Of a DNA stretch of 64,000 nt, positions 7,765 to 17,464 are shown one piece after another. The DNA lies in contig CAMOOX010000001.1 in the NCBI GenBank assembly GCA_946621875.1, positions 1 through 64,000 on the forward strand, given 5' to 3'. Below the pieces are notes generated by a model, which made no database searches, was not told the origin of the DNA, and worked only from the letters and a program-made list of their open reading frames with translations. This DNA comes from UBA1738 sp003453455 (GTDB taxonomy: Bacteria; Bacillota; Clostridia; UBA1381). A program made the position numbers and the translations under genes. How positions within the stretch are numbered: the stretch's first letter is position 1; every line of letters begins with the position of its first letter.

Positions 7765-10700
7765 ATGAAAGGTTTATATGACGAAAGATTTGAACACGAC
7801 GCCTGCGGTATCGGTGCGGTTATAAATATCAAGGGTAAAAAGGAGCATAAGGTCATAGACGATGCCTTAAAAATCGTTGAAAAATTAGAGCATAGAGCAG
7901 GAAAAGACGCAAGCGGCGAAGTGGGCGACGGCGTTGGGATAATGACGCAGATTTCACACGATTTTTTTAAAAAACACAGCGGCTTTGAGCTTTTAGGTGA
8001 GCGTGATTACGGTGTCGGTATGTTCTTTTTTCCGCAGGATACGCTAAGACGAAAACAGGCAATGAAAATGTTTGAGCTAATAAGCGAAAAAGAGGGCGTT
8101 TTTACTATCGGCTGGCGTGAAGTTCCGATAAGCCCTGAAATTTTGGGCAAAAAAGCAAAGGACAGTATGCCGTATATTATGCAGTGCTTTTTAAAAAGAC
8201 CTGAAAATATAGAAAAAGGCATAGATTTTGATAGGAAACTATATGTAATACGCAGGGTTTTTGAGCATTGTGGAGAGGGGACTTATGTCGTTTCTCTGTC
8301 ATCAAGGACTATTGTGTATAAGGGAATGTTTTTGGTAGGACAGCTCAGAAATTTTTACCACGATTTACAAAGCGAGGACTATAAATCAGCTATTGCAATG
8401 GTACACTCGCGTTTTTCCACCAATACAAATCCAAGCTGGGAGCGTGCGCATCCAAACAGATTTTTACTCCACAACGGCGAGATAAATACGATAAGGGGTA
8501 ATGCCGACAGAATGCTTGCCCGTGAGGAAACTATGAAATCAAGCCTTTTGGCAAATGAAATGGATAAAATTTTGCCGGCGGTAGATACCAAAGGCTCGGA
8601 CTCGGCTATGCTTGATAATACTGTTGAATTTATGGTAATGAACGGAATTGACCTGCCCCTTGCGATGATGATTACAATTCCTGAACCGTGGGATAAGATT
8701 TGTGATATGGAACGAGAAAAAAGGGATATGTATAAATACTATTCCACAATGATGGAGGCTTGGGACGGACCGGCATCAATTCTCTTTTCGGACGGCGATA
8801 TTGTAGGTGCGACCTTAGACAGAAACGGTCTTAGACCGTCAAGATATTATATCACAAAGGATAATTATCTTGTGCTTTCATCAGAGGTCGGAGTTTTGGA
8901 TTTTGCGCCAGAAAATATCGCAAAAAAATCTCGCTTAGAGCCCGGAAAAATGCTTTTGGTTGATACGGTAAAGGGTGAAATTATAGATGATAATCAACTG
9001 AAAAGCTACTATGCAAATCGTCACCCATACGGAGAGTGGCTTGATAAATATTTAAAAAAGCTTTCAGAACTCCCAATACCGAACGAAAAGATAGAAGTGT
9101 ATGAACAGTCTGTAAGGGATAGACTTTATAAGGCTTTCGGCTACACCTATGAGGATATAGCAGAGGCTATTTTGCCTATGGCAAAAACCGGCGCAGAGTC
9201 CACTGCAGCAATGGGTATAGATGTACCTCTTGCAGTTTTATCACCCAATCACCAGCCGCTTTTTAACTACTTTAAACAGTTATTTGCACAGGTTACAAAT
9301 CCGCCGATTGATGCAATAAGGGAGGAAATCGTTACAAGCACATCGGTTTATGCAGGAAGTGACGGAAATTTACTTTGCGATAAAGCAGAAAACTGTCGTG
9401 TTTTACAGATAAATAACCCTATACTGTCGGGAGTTGATTTGCTCAAAATAAAGGCGCTGTCAGGTGACGGCTTTAAGGTGGAAACAGTATCGCTTTTATA
9501 TTATAAAAACACCTCTTTGGAAACAGCTGTTGATAGCCTTTTTGTAAAGGTCGATAAGGCGCATAAAAACGGTGCGAATATTATAATTTTATCAGACCGC
9601 GGAGTTGACGAAAATCATATTGCAATACCGTCGCTTTTAGCGGTTTCGGCGTTAGAACAGTACCTTATAAGAACGAAAAAGCGTACAAGCATTTCCATTA
9701 TTTTGGAAAGTGCGGAGCCTCGTGATGTGCATCACTTTGCACTCCTTTTGGGCTATGGCGCAAGAGCGGTAAATCCGTACCTTGCAGATGAGGCAATTTA
9801 TGAACTGATTGAAAAAGGCAAGCTTAATAAAGATTTGCATGTTGCAATAGATGACTATAATAAAGCAATTTTAAACGGAATAGTAAAAATTGCGTCAAAA
9901 ATGGGTATTTCCACAATCCGCTCATACCAATCTGCACAGATTTTTGAGGCGATAGGAATAGATAAATCTACTATTGATAAGTATTTTACCAACACGGTAA
10001 GCCGAATTGGCGGTATAGGAATTAAAGAAATCGGCGAATCTGTCGAATGGCTTCATTCTCACGCTTTTGACCAGCTTGGCTTAGGAGTTGACACAAGCTT
10101 AGAGAGCACGGGAGAGCATAAATTAAGGAGCGGTGCGGAAAAGTACGACCATATGTATAATCCGGAAACAATAGTTGCTCTTCAAAAAGCCACAAGGCTT
10201 GGCGATTATAATCTGTTTAAAGAATATACAAAAATGGTTGATGATGAAACAAAGCCGCATACGCTCCGAGGGCTTTTGGAATTTGCCTTTGATACGGCAA
10301 ATCCGATACCCGTTGAGCAGGTTGAATCCGTAGAAAGTATTGTAAAGCGTTTTAAAACAGGCGCTATGTCTTATGGCTCAATATCGCAGGAGGCGCACGA
10401 ATGTCTTGCCAAAGCGATGAATAAAATAGGCGGAAAGTCAAATTCAGGTGAGGGCGGAGAACTTCCTGAAAGACTTTGCTCCGACCTTTCAAGTGCTATT
10501 AAGCAGGTTGCATCGGGAAGGTTTGGCGTAACAAGCGAATACTTAATGAGCGCAAAGGAAATTCAGATAAAAATGGCACAGGGAGCAAAACCCGGTGAGG
10601 GCGGACATCTTCCGGGCAAAAAGGTGTATCCATGGATTGCAAAAACGAGATATTCAACTCCCGGGGTATCCTTAATTTCACCGCCTCCGCATCACGATAT

Positions 10701-12273
10701 TTATTCTATCGAGGACTTGGCACAGCTTATTTATGACCTGAAAAATGCAAACAGAAATGCACGAATTTCGGTAAAGCTTGTGTCGGAGGCAGGGGTAGGC
10801 ACGATTGCCGCAGGTGTTGCCAAGGCCGGCGCACAGGTAATACTTGTGTCCGGTTATGACGGCGGAACCGGCACTGCACCGAAAAGCTCAATTCATAATG
10901 CAGGACTTCCTTGGGAATTAGGACTCTCAGAAACGCATCAGACGCTTATCCAAAACGGGTTAAGGTCAAAAGTGGTAATTGAAACTGACGGAAAACTTAT
11001 GAGCGGCAGAGATGTTGCTATTGCGTGTCTTTTGGGTGCAGAGGAATTCGGTTTTGCGACAGCGCCACTTGTTACAATGGGCTGTGTGATGATGCGCGTC
11101 TGCAATCTTGATACCTGTCCTATGGGTATTGCTACGCAAAATCCCGAGCTTCGCAAGCATTTCTGCGGAAAACCTGAATATATTGTGAATTTTATGTACT
11201 TTATAGCAGAAGAGTTTCGCGAAATTATGGCAAAGTTAGGTATAAGAACGGTCGGTGAAATGGTTGGGCATACTGAGTTTTTGCGAGTGCGCAAAAATAA
11301 CACAACGCCTATGGCAAGTCTTATTGATATGAGCAAAATTTTGTGTCAAAGCGCAGTTTGCGGCAAAACGCACTTTGATAAAGCCGATATTTATGATTTT
11401 AAGCTTGAAAATACCATTGACGAGAGAATACTTTTAAAGAATTTTGAAAAATCCTTGAAAACAGGCAAAAAATCGCAAACGGAAATTCGTGTTACAAGCA
11501 CAGACAGGTCAGTAGGCACGATTTTAGGCTCGGAAATTACAAAGAATTTCAAAAACACTTTGCCCGATGACACCTTCTTGGTAAACTGCACGGGCGGAGG
11601 CGGTCAGTCCTTTGGTGCATTTATCCCAAAAGGTCTTACAATCAAACTTTGCGGTGACTCCAATGACTATTTCGGCAAAGGCTTATCAGGCGGAAAACTT
11701 ATTGTTTATCCGCCGGAAGAAAGCACTTTTAAGGCGGAGGAAACCATAATTATCGGAAATGTTGCACTATATGGCGCAACAAGCGGAAAGGCCTTTATAA
11801 ACGGCGTAGCAGGTGAGCGGTTTTGCGTTAGAAATTCAGGCGCTGTTGCCGTTTGCGAGGGTGTGGGCGACCACGGACTTGAATATATGACAGGCGGAAT
11901 GGCGCTGATTTTAGGAAAAACCGGCAAAAACTTTGCCGCAGGTATGAGCGGCGGTGTTGCCTATGTTTATGACCCAAATCACAGTCTTTACAAGAAAATC
12001 AACAAAGCTTTGGTAGATGTTGATGAAGTACGAAAGACTTGCGATAAAGAGCAAATAAAAGCCTTGATTTTAGAACATTATGAGGCTACAACCTCAAAAA
12101 AAGCAAAAGAAATTTTAGATAATTTTGAAGAAGAAATAAGCAGCTTTAAGGTTGTAATACCTCGTGACTATAAAAAGATACTTGAAGAGATTTCAAAAAA
12201 CAAGGCAAATGGTATGACAGATGAAGATGCGGAAATTGAAGCATTTTACAGCGTTACAAGGGAGGTGATATAA
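7765..12273 (+). CDS. gltB: Glutamate synthase large subunit
   Basis: 1502 residues, typical for the GOGAT alpha subunit, which transfers the glutamine amide to 2-oxoglutarate. The class II amidotransferase nucleophile is Cys14 in HDACGIG, so a 13-residue propeptide is expected to be removed. Then follow the central domain, the FMN/3Fe-4S synthase domain (GAMSYGSIS, GEGGELPE, GYDGGTGTAPKSS, and Cys residues in CNLDTCPMGIAT) and the C-terminal GXGXG beta-helix with repeated Gly-rich turns. The ATG follows GGAGGAG. The stop is followed after one base by the small-subunit start, so translation is coupled. Confidence 0.97.
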   Translation: MKGLYDERFEHDACGIGAVINIKGKKEHKVIDDALKIVEKLEHRAGKDASGEVGDGVGIMTQISHDFFKKHSGFELLGERDYGVGMFFFPQDTLRRKQAMKMFELISEKEGVFTIGWREVPISPEILGKKAKDSMPYIMQCFLKRPENIEKGIDFDRKLYVIRRVFEHCGEGTYVVSLSSRTIVYKGMFLVGQLRNFYHDLQSEDYKSAIAMVHSRFSTNTNPSWERAHPNRFLLHNGEINTIRGNADRMLAREETMKSSLLANEMDKILPAVDTKGSDSAMLDNTVEFMVMNGIDLPLAMMITIPEPWDKICDMEREKRDMYKYYSTMMEAWDGPASILFSDGDIVGATLDRNGLRPSRYYITKDNYLVLSSEVGVLDFAPENIAKKSRLEPGKMLLVDTVKGEIIDDNQLKSYYANRHPYGEWLDKYLKKLSELPIPNEKIEVYEQSVRDRLYKAFGYTYEDIAEAILPMAKTGAESTAAMGIDVPLAVLSPNHQPLFNYFKQLFAQVTNPPIDAIREEIVTSTSVYAGSDGNLLCDKAENCRVLQINNPILSGVDLLKIKALSGDGFKVETVSLLYYKNTSLETAVDSLFVKVDKAHKNGANIIILSDRGVDENHIAIPSLLAVSALEQYLIRTKKRTSISIILESAEPRDVHHFALLLGYGARAVNPYLADEAIYELIEKGKLNKDLHVAIDDYNKAILNGIVKIASKMGISTIRSYQSAQIFEAIGIDKSTIDKYFTNTVSRIGGIGIKEIGESVEWLHSHAFDQLGLGVDTSLESTGEHKLRSGAEKYDHMYNPETIVALQKATRLGDYNLFKEYTKMVDDETKPHTLRGLLEFAFDTANPIPVEQVESVESIVKRFKTGAMSYGSISQEAHECLAKAMNKIGGKSNSGEGGELPERLCSDLSSAIKQVASGRFGVTSEYLMSAKEIQIKMAQGAKPGEGGHLPGKKVYPWIAKTRYSTPGVSLISPPPHHDIYSIEDLAQLIYDLKNANRNARISVKLVSEAGVGTIAAGVAKAGAQVILVSGYDGGTGTAPKSSIHNAGLPWELGLSETHQTLIQNGLRSKVVIETDGKLMSGRDVAIACLLGAEEFGFATAPLVTMGCVMMRVCNLDTCPMGIATQNPELRKHFCGKPEYIVNFMYFIAEEFREIMAKLGIRTVGEMVGHTEFLRVRKNNTTPMASLIDMSKILCQSAVCGKTHFDKADIYDFKLENTIDERILLKNFEKSLKTGKKSQTEIRVTSTDRSVGTILGSEITKNFKNTLPDDTFLVNCTGGGGQSFGAFIPKGLTIKLCGDSNDYFGKGLSGGKLIVYPPEESTFKAEETIIIGNVALYGATSGKAFINGVAGERFCVRNSGAVAVCEGVGDHGLEYMTGGMALILGKTGKNFAAGMSGGVAYVYDPNHSLYKKINKALVDVDEVRKTCDKEQIKALILEHYEATTSKKAKEILDNFEEEISSFKVVIPRDYKKILEEISKNKANGMTDEDAEIEAFYSVTREVI

Positions 12274-12274
12274 A

Positions 12275-13741
12275 ATGGGAAAAATTACGGGTTTTATGGA
12301 ATATGAGCGAAATGAGAAAAAGCGTATTGCGCCACTTGACAGAATAAAAAATTTTAACGAGTTTTATATCCCCTTGGCAGACAGCGAACGAAAAGAGCAG
12401 GCGGCAAGGTGTATGAACTGCGGCGTTCCGTTTTGTCAGTCAGGTATGGTTTTAGGCGGAATGATGACAGGCTGTCCTTTAAACAATCTTATCCCCGAAT
12501 GGAATGACGCTGTTTACAATGATAATCTTGAAAATGCACTGTCAAGGCTTTTAAAAACAAATAATTTCCCTGAATTTACAGGCAGAGTTTGTCCTGCACT
12601 TTGTGAGGCGGCGTGTGTGAACGGAAGGATTGGGAAAAGCGTAACTTGTCACGATAACGAGCTTTATATAATTGAAACGGCATACAAAAAGGGACTTATA
12701 AAGCCAAGCCCGCCAAAAATTCGGAGCGGAAAAAGGGTTGCTGTAATCGGCTCAGGGCCGTCAGGACTTGCAACAGCAGATTGCCTTAATAAAAGAGGAC
12801 ACTTGGTTACTGTTTTTGAAAAAAATGACAGAGCTGGCGGACTTTTAATGTACGGCATACCGAATATGAAACTCGATAAATCGGTTATTGAACGCAAAAT
12901 TGCCATAATGCGCGGGGAGGGCATAGAATTTAAGGTAAATTCTGATGTTGGAAATACAGTAGATGCAAAGGAAATTATCAAAAATTATGATGCTGTTATA
13001 CTGTGCTGCGGTGCCAATGAGCCACGGGATATTAAGGCGGAAGGACGCTGTTGTGATGGGATTTATTTTGCTGTCGATTTTCTCACAGCCAACACAAAAA
13101 GCCTGTTAAATTCAGGCTTTGCCGATAAAAAGTATTATAACACAAAGGATAAAAATGTCGTCATAGTAGGCGGCGGAGATACCGGAAATGACTGCGTAGG
13201 GACTTGTATAAGGCGTGGTGCAAAATCGGTAATTCAGCTTGAAATGATGCCAAAACCGCCGATTGAAAGAGCAGAAAATAACGCTTGGCCGGAATTTCCT
13301 AAAATTTTAAAAACCGATTATGGACAGGAGGAGGCAATCGCTGTTTTCGGAGAAGACCCCAGAATTTATCAGACTACCGTAAAGGAAGTTATCTCTGAAA
13401 AGGGCATATTAAAGGCAATTAAAACGGTACAGGTTGAATTTACAGACGGAAAACTTACTGAAATTGAAAATTCCGAAAAAGTCATTGACGCCGATATTAT
13501 GATTATTGCAGCAGGTTTTTTAGGTACTAAAAAATATCTTCCCGAAGCGTTAGGTGTGGAATTAACCGATAGAAATGTTGTAAAAACCGATGAAAACAAG
13601 TTTGCAACAAATATCAAAAAGATTTTCACGGCAGGAGATATGCACATAGGTCAGTCCTTGGTAGTAAGAGCGATAGCAGAGGGCAGAAAATGTGCAAAGG
13701 AAGTCGACAAGTTTTTAATGGGTTATACAAATATGATTTGA
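12275..13741 (+). CDS. gltD: Glutamate synthase small subunit
   Basis: 488 residues. It supplies electrons to the large subunit by oxidising NAD(P)H through FAD and 4Fe-4S clusters. The N-terminal cluster-binding region has CMNCGVPFCQSG, then GCPLNNLIPEW and CPALCEAACV. An FAD-binding GSGPSGLA block lies near residue 160 and an NAD(P)-binding GGGDTGND block near 300. The C-terminal FTAGDMHIGQSLVVRAI is typical. Start 2 bases after gltB, with GGAGGTG ahead of the ATG. Confidence 0.96.
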   Translation: MGKITGFMEYERNEKKRIAPLDRIKNFNEFYIPLADSERKEQAARCMNCGVPFCQSGMVLGGMMTGCPLNNLIPEWNDAVYNDNLENALSRLLKTNNFPEFTGRVCPALCEAACVNGRIGKSVTCHDNELYIIETAYKKGLIKPSPPKIRSGKRVAVIGSGPSGLATADCLNKRGHLVTVFEKNDRAGGLLMYGIPNMKLDKSVIERKIAIMRGEGIEFKVNSDVGNTVDAKEIIKNYDAVILCCGANEPRDIKAEGRCCDGIYFAVDFLTANTKSLLNSGFADKKYYNTKDKNVVIVGGGDTGNDCVGTCIRRGAKSVIQLEMMPKPPIERAENNAWPEFPKILKTDYGQEEAIAVFGEDPRIYQTTVKEVISEKGILKAIKTVQVEFTDGKLTEIENSEKVIDADIMIIAAGFLGTKKYLPEALGVELTDRNVVKTDENKFATNIKKIFTAGDMHIGQSLVVRAIAEGRKCAKEVDKFLMGYTNMI

Positions 13742-13755
13742 CGGAGGATAGAATT

Positions 13756-15354
13756 ATGAACACAAAATACATTTTTGTAACAGGCGGGGTTGTTTCAGGG
13801 CTTGGTAAAGGTATTACTGCGGCATCGCTTGGAAGACTTTTAAAATCAAGGGGTCTTAAAGTTGCGGCACAAAAGCTCGACCCGTATATAAATGTTGACC
13901 CAGGCACGATGAGCCCATATCAGCATGGCGAGGTTTTTGTAACTGAGGACGGTGCTGAAACAGATCTTGATTTGGGACATTATGAGCGATTTATTGATGA
14001 GGATTTAAACAAATACTCAAACCTCACAACAGGAAAGGTTTATTGGAATGTTTTAAATAAAGAGCGAAAGGGCGAGTATTTAGGGCAGACGGTTCAGGTA
14101 ATACCGCATATCACAAACGAGATAAAGGAATTTATCTATAAGGTCGGAAGAAAGACAAATGCCGATGTTGTAATAACTGAAATCGGCGGCACAACCGGAG
14201 ATATTGAGAGTCAGCCGTATTTGGAGGCGATACGGCAGGTGGGGCTTGAAATAGGGAGCGAAAATTCGCTTTATATTCATGTAACGCTTGTTCCGTTTTT
14301 GAGCGGAAGTGAAGAGCATAAGTCAAAACCCACTCAGCACTCTGTAAAGGAATTGCAGGGGATGGGGATAAAGCCTGATATTATCGTTTTAAGATGCGAC
14401 AGACCTTTGGAAAAATCAATTTTTGATAAAATCGCACTATTTTGTAATGTAAAACCCGATTGCGTCATTGAAAATCTGACAATTCCTGTGCTTTATGAGG
14501 CACCTATGATGCTTGAAAAGCATAATTTTTCGGAAATTGTATGCCGTGAGCTGAATATTACTGCAAATAAGCCCGATATGACCGAATGGAATGATATGCT
14601 TAAAAAGATTGAGAGTAGGGACAAGATTGTAAAAATAGCATTAGTCGGGAAATATGTAAGTTTGCACGATGCATATTTGTCGGTTGCAGAAGCTCTAAGA
14701 CACGCAGGGTATGATTACGGCACTAAAATCGACATAAAATGGATAGACAGTGAAACGGTAACAGACGAAAACGCAAAAGAGGTATTGGGAGATTGCAGCG
14801 GAATTCTTGTTCCGGGCGGATTTGGCAATAGGGGCATAGAAGGTAAAATTTCTGCCTGTAAATTTGCAAGGGAGAATAATATTCCGTATCTTGGTATATG
14901 CCTTGGTATGCAGGTTGCGGTTATTGAATTTGCAAGAAATGTGTGTGGAATTTCAGACGCGTCATCCGGTGAATTTGAACAGACGGAAAATAAGGTCATA
15001 GACTTTATGGAGGATCAATATGAGGGACGGCAAAAGGGCGGAACATTGCGGCTTGGCGCATATCCTTGCAAAATCAGGAAGGGTACAATGATGGAAAGGT
15101 GCTACAAAACGGATATGATTTCCGAGCGTCATCGCCACAGATATGAGTTCAATAATAAATATGCAAATCTGTTTGTTACAAAAGGGCTTTTAATAAGCGG
15201 TACATCGCCTGATGAAAAAATCGTGGAAACAGTTGAAATTCCTAAAAATTGTTTTTTTGTTGGCGTACAGTTTCATCCTGAATTCAAATCACGCCCCAAT
15301 AAGCCGCATCCGCTTTTTAAGGGCTTTATAAAAGCGGCGCTTAGCAGGAAATAG
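13756..15354 (+). CDS. pyrG: CTP synthase
   Basis: 532 residues. It aminates UTP to CTP using glutamine and ATP. The N-terminal synthetase domain begins with YIFVTGGVVSGLGKGITAAS and has GTVGDIES-like GTTGDIES and SGSEEHKSKPTQHSV. The class I amidotransferase domain has LGICLGMQ (nucleophile Cys near residue 381) and a C-terminal VQFHPEFKSRP block. The ATG at 13756 follows ACGGAGG; the reading frame runs upstream into gltD but family alignment starts at this Met. Its position directly behind gltD extends the run of glutamine-using enzymes. Confidence 0.97.
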   Translation: MNTKYIFVTGGVVSGLGKGITAASLGRLLKSRGLKVAAQKLDPYINVDPGTMSPYQHGEVFVTEDGAETDLDLGHYERFIDEDLNKYSNLTTGKVYWNVLNKERKGEYLGQTVQVIPHITNEIKEFIYKVGRKTNADVVITEIGGTTGDIESQPYLEAIRQVGLEIGSENSLYIHVTLVPFLSGSEEHKSKPTQHSVKELQGMGIKPDIIVLRCDRPLEKSIFDKIALFCNVKPDCVIENLTIPVLYEAPMMLEKHNFSEIVCRELNITANKPDMTEWNDMLKKIESRDKIVKIALVGKYVSLHDAYLSVAEALRHAGYDYGTKIDIKWIDSETVTDENAKEVLGDCSGILVPGGFGNRGIEGKISACKFARENNIPYLGICLGMQVAVIEFARNVCGISDASSGEFEQTENKVIDFMEDQYEGRQKGGTLRLGAYPCKIRKGTMMERCYKTDMISERHRHRYEFNNKYANLFVTKGLLISGTSPDEKIVETVEIPKNCFFVGVQFHPEFKSRPNKPHPLFKGFIKAALSRK

Positions 15355-15421
15355 TCATTGTTATATTCCCGTTTTCGAGAACAAATTGTATAAAAAACAA
15401 CATTTTACGATAAAATCGCTC

Positions 15422-15450
15422 TTGAAGTCCTATAATTCCTATGATATAAT
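15422..15450 (+). promoter_or_regulatory. Promoter of the Rrf2 regulator, with palindrome
   Basis: TTGAAG at 15422-15427 and TATAAT at 15445-15450, 17-base spacing. A palindrome CCTAT-N6-ATAGG (15438-15453) covers the -10 element, where autoregulation by the encoded Rrf2 protein would be expected. Confidence 0.6.
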
Positions 15451-15476
15451 AGGTATTATAAAGGATGGTGTTAATT

Positions 15477-15911
15477 ATGATTACAACCCGTGGACGATAT
15501 GCACTTCGTATGATGGTAGACCTTGCTGAGCATCAGGAGTCAGGCTTTGTATCACTTAAAGAAATAGCGAAGAGGCAGGACATTTCAAGAAAGTATCTGG
15601 AACAAATTATCCCTATGCTGAACAGGGCATCACTATTGCAAACATCTCGAGGCTCCGGCGGCGGATACAAGCTTATCAAAGCTCCGAAGGATTATACGGT
15701 AGGTGAGATACTGCGGGCTGCGGAAGGCAGTATGGCACCCGTTTCCTGCTTGGAGGGTGAAATCAACACTTGTCCGAGATGCATAGAGTGTGCCACGCTT
15801 TTTGTTTGGCAGGGATTAAAAGAACTTGAAGAAGATTACTTGAATGGAATAACACTTCAGGATATCATTGATAAACAAGCCCAAAATGCAGGAAATGACT
15901 ATAATATTTAG
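15477..15911 (+). CDS. Rrf2-family transcriptional regulator (IscR/CymR type)
   Basis: 144 residues. A winged helix-turn-helix covers the first 70 residues (RYALRMMVDLA, ISRKYLEQI, SRGSGGGYKL), as in IscR, CymR and NsrR. Four cysteines, Cys91, Cys99, Cys102 and Cys105, lie where IscR binds a 2Fe-2S cluster, so cluster sensing is possible; CymR-type members sense cysteine status through CysK instead. The neighbours are sulfur amino acid genes, which favours control of cysteine supply. The ATG at 15477 follows AAGGATGG. Which of the two subfamilies it belongs to cannot be settled by reading alone. Confidence 0.9.
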   Translation: MITTRGRYALRMMVDLAEHQESGFVSLKEIAKRQDISRKYLEQIIPMLNRASLLQTSRGSGGGYKLIKAPKDYTVGEILRAAEGSMAPVSCLEGEINTCPRCIECATLFVWQGLKELEEDYLNGITLQDIIDKQAQNAGNDYNI

Positions 15912-15914
15912 CTG

Positions 15915-15951
15915 TTTAGGAGGCTAAAAAAGTGCCTCCTAAAAATTTTTT
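15915..15951 (+). terminator. Intrinsic terminator after the Rrf2 gene
   Basis: TTTAGGAGGC (15915-15924) and GCCTCCTAAA (15934-15943) form a 10-bp stem with a nine-base loop, followed by AATTTTTT. Confidence 0.85.
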
Positions 15952-15973
15952 CAAATAAATCTTATAAAACCTA

Positions 15974-16002
15974 TTGACAAAGTAGGAAATATATGTTATA
16001 GT
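15974..16002 (+). promoter_or_regulatory. Promoter of the sulfhydrylase operon
   Basis: TTGACA at 15974-15979 and TATAGT at 15997-16002, 17-base spacing. CCTA (15970-15973) and TAGG (15983-15986) flank the -35 element, a half-site pair like that over the Rrf2 promoter but with nine instead of eight bases between. Transcription should start near 16009, giving a leader of about 145 bases. Confidence 0.75.
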
Positions 16003-16035
16003 ATGCTCATCAAGCGAAAAAGGAGGCACGAAAAT

Positions 16036-16107
16036 ATGAGAAATTATTTTGAAATACTTGTTCGTGCAAATTTCCGTTTCGGTCGAATGTGCCGATGTTA
16101 TAAATAA
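16036..16107 (+). CDS. Probable Cys-containing leader peptide
   Basis: A 23-codon ORF starting at an ATG behind a strong AGGAGG site (16021-16026), between a good promoter and the O-acetylhomoserine sulfhydrylase gene. The peptide is MRNYFEILVRANFRFGRMC followed by RCYK and stop, with two cysteines close to the end and five arginines. A short peptide with the end product's residue near its stop, ahead of a biosynthetic gene, is the layout of a ribosome-mediated attenuator. It loosely resembles the Arg/Cys-ended leader peptides found before actinobacterial sulfur genes. A weak stem (16097-16103 with 16115-16121) overlaps the stop codon. Confidence 0.7.
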   Translation: MRNYFEILVRANFRFGRMCRCYK

Positions 16108-16153
16108 AAAAATCTTATAACAAAACACAATTGATTGAAAGGGAAGAATAAAA

Positions 16154-17437
16154 ATGAGTAACTATAAATTTGAAACGATACAAATTCACGCAGGACAGGA
16201 ACAGCCTGACCCGGCAACAGACGCAAGGGCAGTACCGATTTATGCGACGACCTCCTATGTTTTTAAGGATTCTAATCAGGCAGCAGGAAGATTTGGACTT
16301 ACAGAAGGGGGAAATATCTACACAAGACTTATGAACCCTACTTCTGATGTTTTTGAACAAAGAATAGCAGCGTTAGAAGGGGGAGCTGCCGCGCTTTCTG
16401 TTGCAACAGGCTCCGCTGCAATTTCCTATGCCATTCAGAATATCGCAACAGCAGGCGATCATATCGTATCCTCTGTAAATGTCTATGGTGGAACACATAA
16501 TCTTTTAGCAAATACATTAAAGGAACAAGGACTTTCTACAACTTTTGTCAATCCCGAAAATCCCGAAAATTTTGAAAAAGCAATTAAGCCCAACACGAAG
16601 CTTTTGTATGCCGAAACGCTGGGTAATCCAAATTCAAATGTTATCGATTTAAAGGCTATCTCGGATATTGCACATAAGCACGGCATACCATTTATTGTCG
16701 ATAATACCTTTGCTACCCCATATCTCCTCCGCCCGATTGAGTTCGGTGCGGATGTAGTTGTTCATTCTGCGACAAAATTTATCGGCGGTCACGGAACAGT
16801 AATGGGCGGCGTTATTATTGACAGCGGCAAATTCGATTGGGCGCAAAATGATAAATTTCCGGGGCTAACAAAACCAAATCCGTCATATCACGGCGTTGTA
16901 TTCACGGAGGCGGTGGGAAATCTTGCTTATATTATTAAAATAAGAACAACGCTTCTGCGTGACCAAGGGGCGACAATTTCGCCGTTTAATTCATTCCTTT
17001 TATTGCAGGGACTTGAAACTCTTTCACTTCGTGTTGAGCGTCATACAGAAAACGCCTTAAAGGTTGTTGACTTTTTGAAAAATCATCAACAAGTAGCAAG
17101 GGTAAATCACCCGTCGCTTGCAGAGGGAAGAGCAAAAGACCTCTATAACGAGTATTTCCCAAATGGCGCTGCTTCAATATTCACTTTTGAAGTAAAAGGA
17201 ACGGCGGAGGATGCCAAGAAATTTACTGAAAGCTTAAAGCTTTTCTCGCTTTTAGCAAATGTTGCCGATGTTAAATCACTTGTTATCCACCCCGCGTCAA
17301 CTACACACAGTCAGCTTAGCGAAGAAGAATTGCTAAAATCGGGAATTACACCCACAACTGTGCGTCTTTCAATAGGAACAGAGCATATTGATGATATTAT
17401 CGACGATTTGGAGCAAGGCTTCAATGCAATAAAATAA
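16154..17437 (+). CDS. metY: O-acetylhomoserine sulfhydrylase
   Basis: 427 residues of the Cys/Met metabolism PLP family. It makes homocysteine from O-acetylhomoserine and sulfide. The N-terminus FETIQIHAGQ, the YTRLMNPTSDVFEQRIAALE block and the PLP lysine in HSATKFIGGHG (near residue 208) mark the MetY/Met17 branch, which is longer than cystathionine lyases. The ATG follows AAAGGGAAG. It is led by a promoter and the putative Cys leader peptide and is followed by cysK after 27 bases. Confidence 0.93.
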   Translation: MSNYKFETIQIHAGQEQPDPATDARAVPIYATTSYVFKDSNQAAGRFGLTEGGNIYTRLMNPTSDVFEQRIAALEGGAAALSVATGSAAISYAIQNIATAGDHIVSSVNVYGGTHNLLANTLKEQGLSTTFVNPENPENFEKAIKPNTKLLYAETLGNPNSNVIDLKAISDIAHKHGIPFIVDNTFATPYLLRPIEFGADVVVHSATKFIGGHGTVMGGVIIDSGKFDWAQNDKFPGLTKPNPSYHGVVFTEAVGNLAYIIKIRTTLLRDQGATISPFNSFLLLQGLETLSLRVERHTENALKVVDFLKNHQQVARVNHPSLAEGRAKDLYNEYFPNGAASIFTFEVKGTAEDAKKFTESLKLFSLLANVADVKSLVIHPASTTHSQLSEEELLKSGITPTTVRLSIGTEHIDDIIDDLEQGFNAIK

Positions 17438-17464
17438 AGTGAAAAATTGAAAGGAAGGATAATT

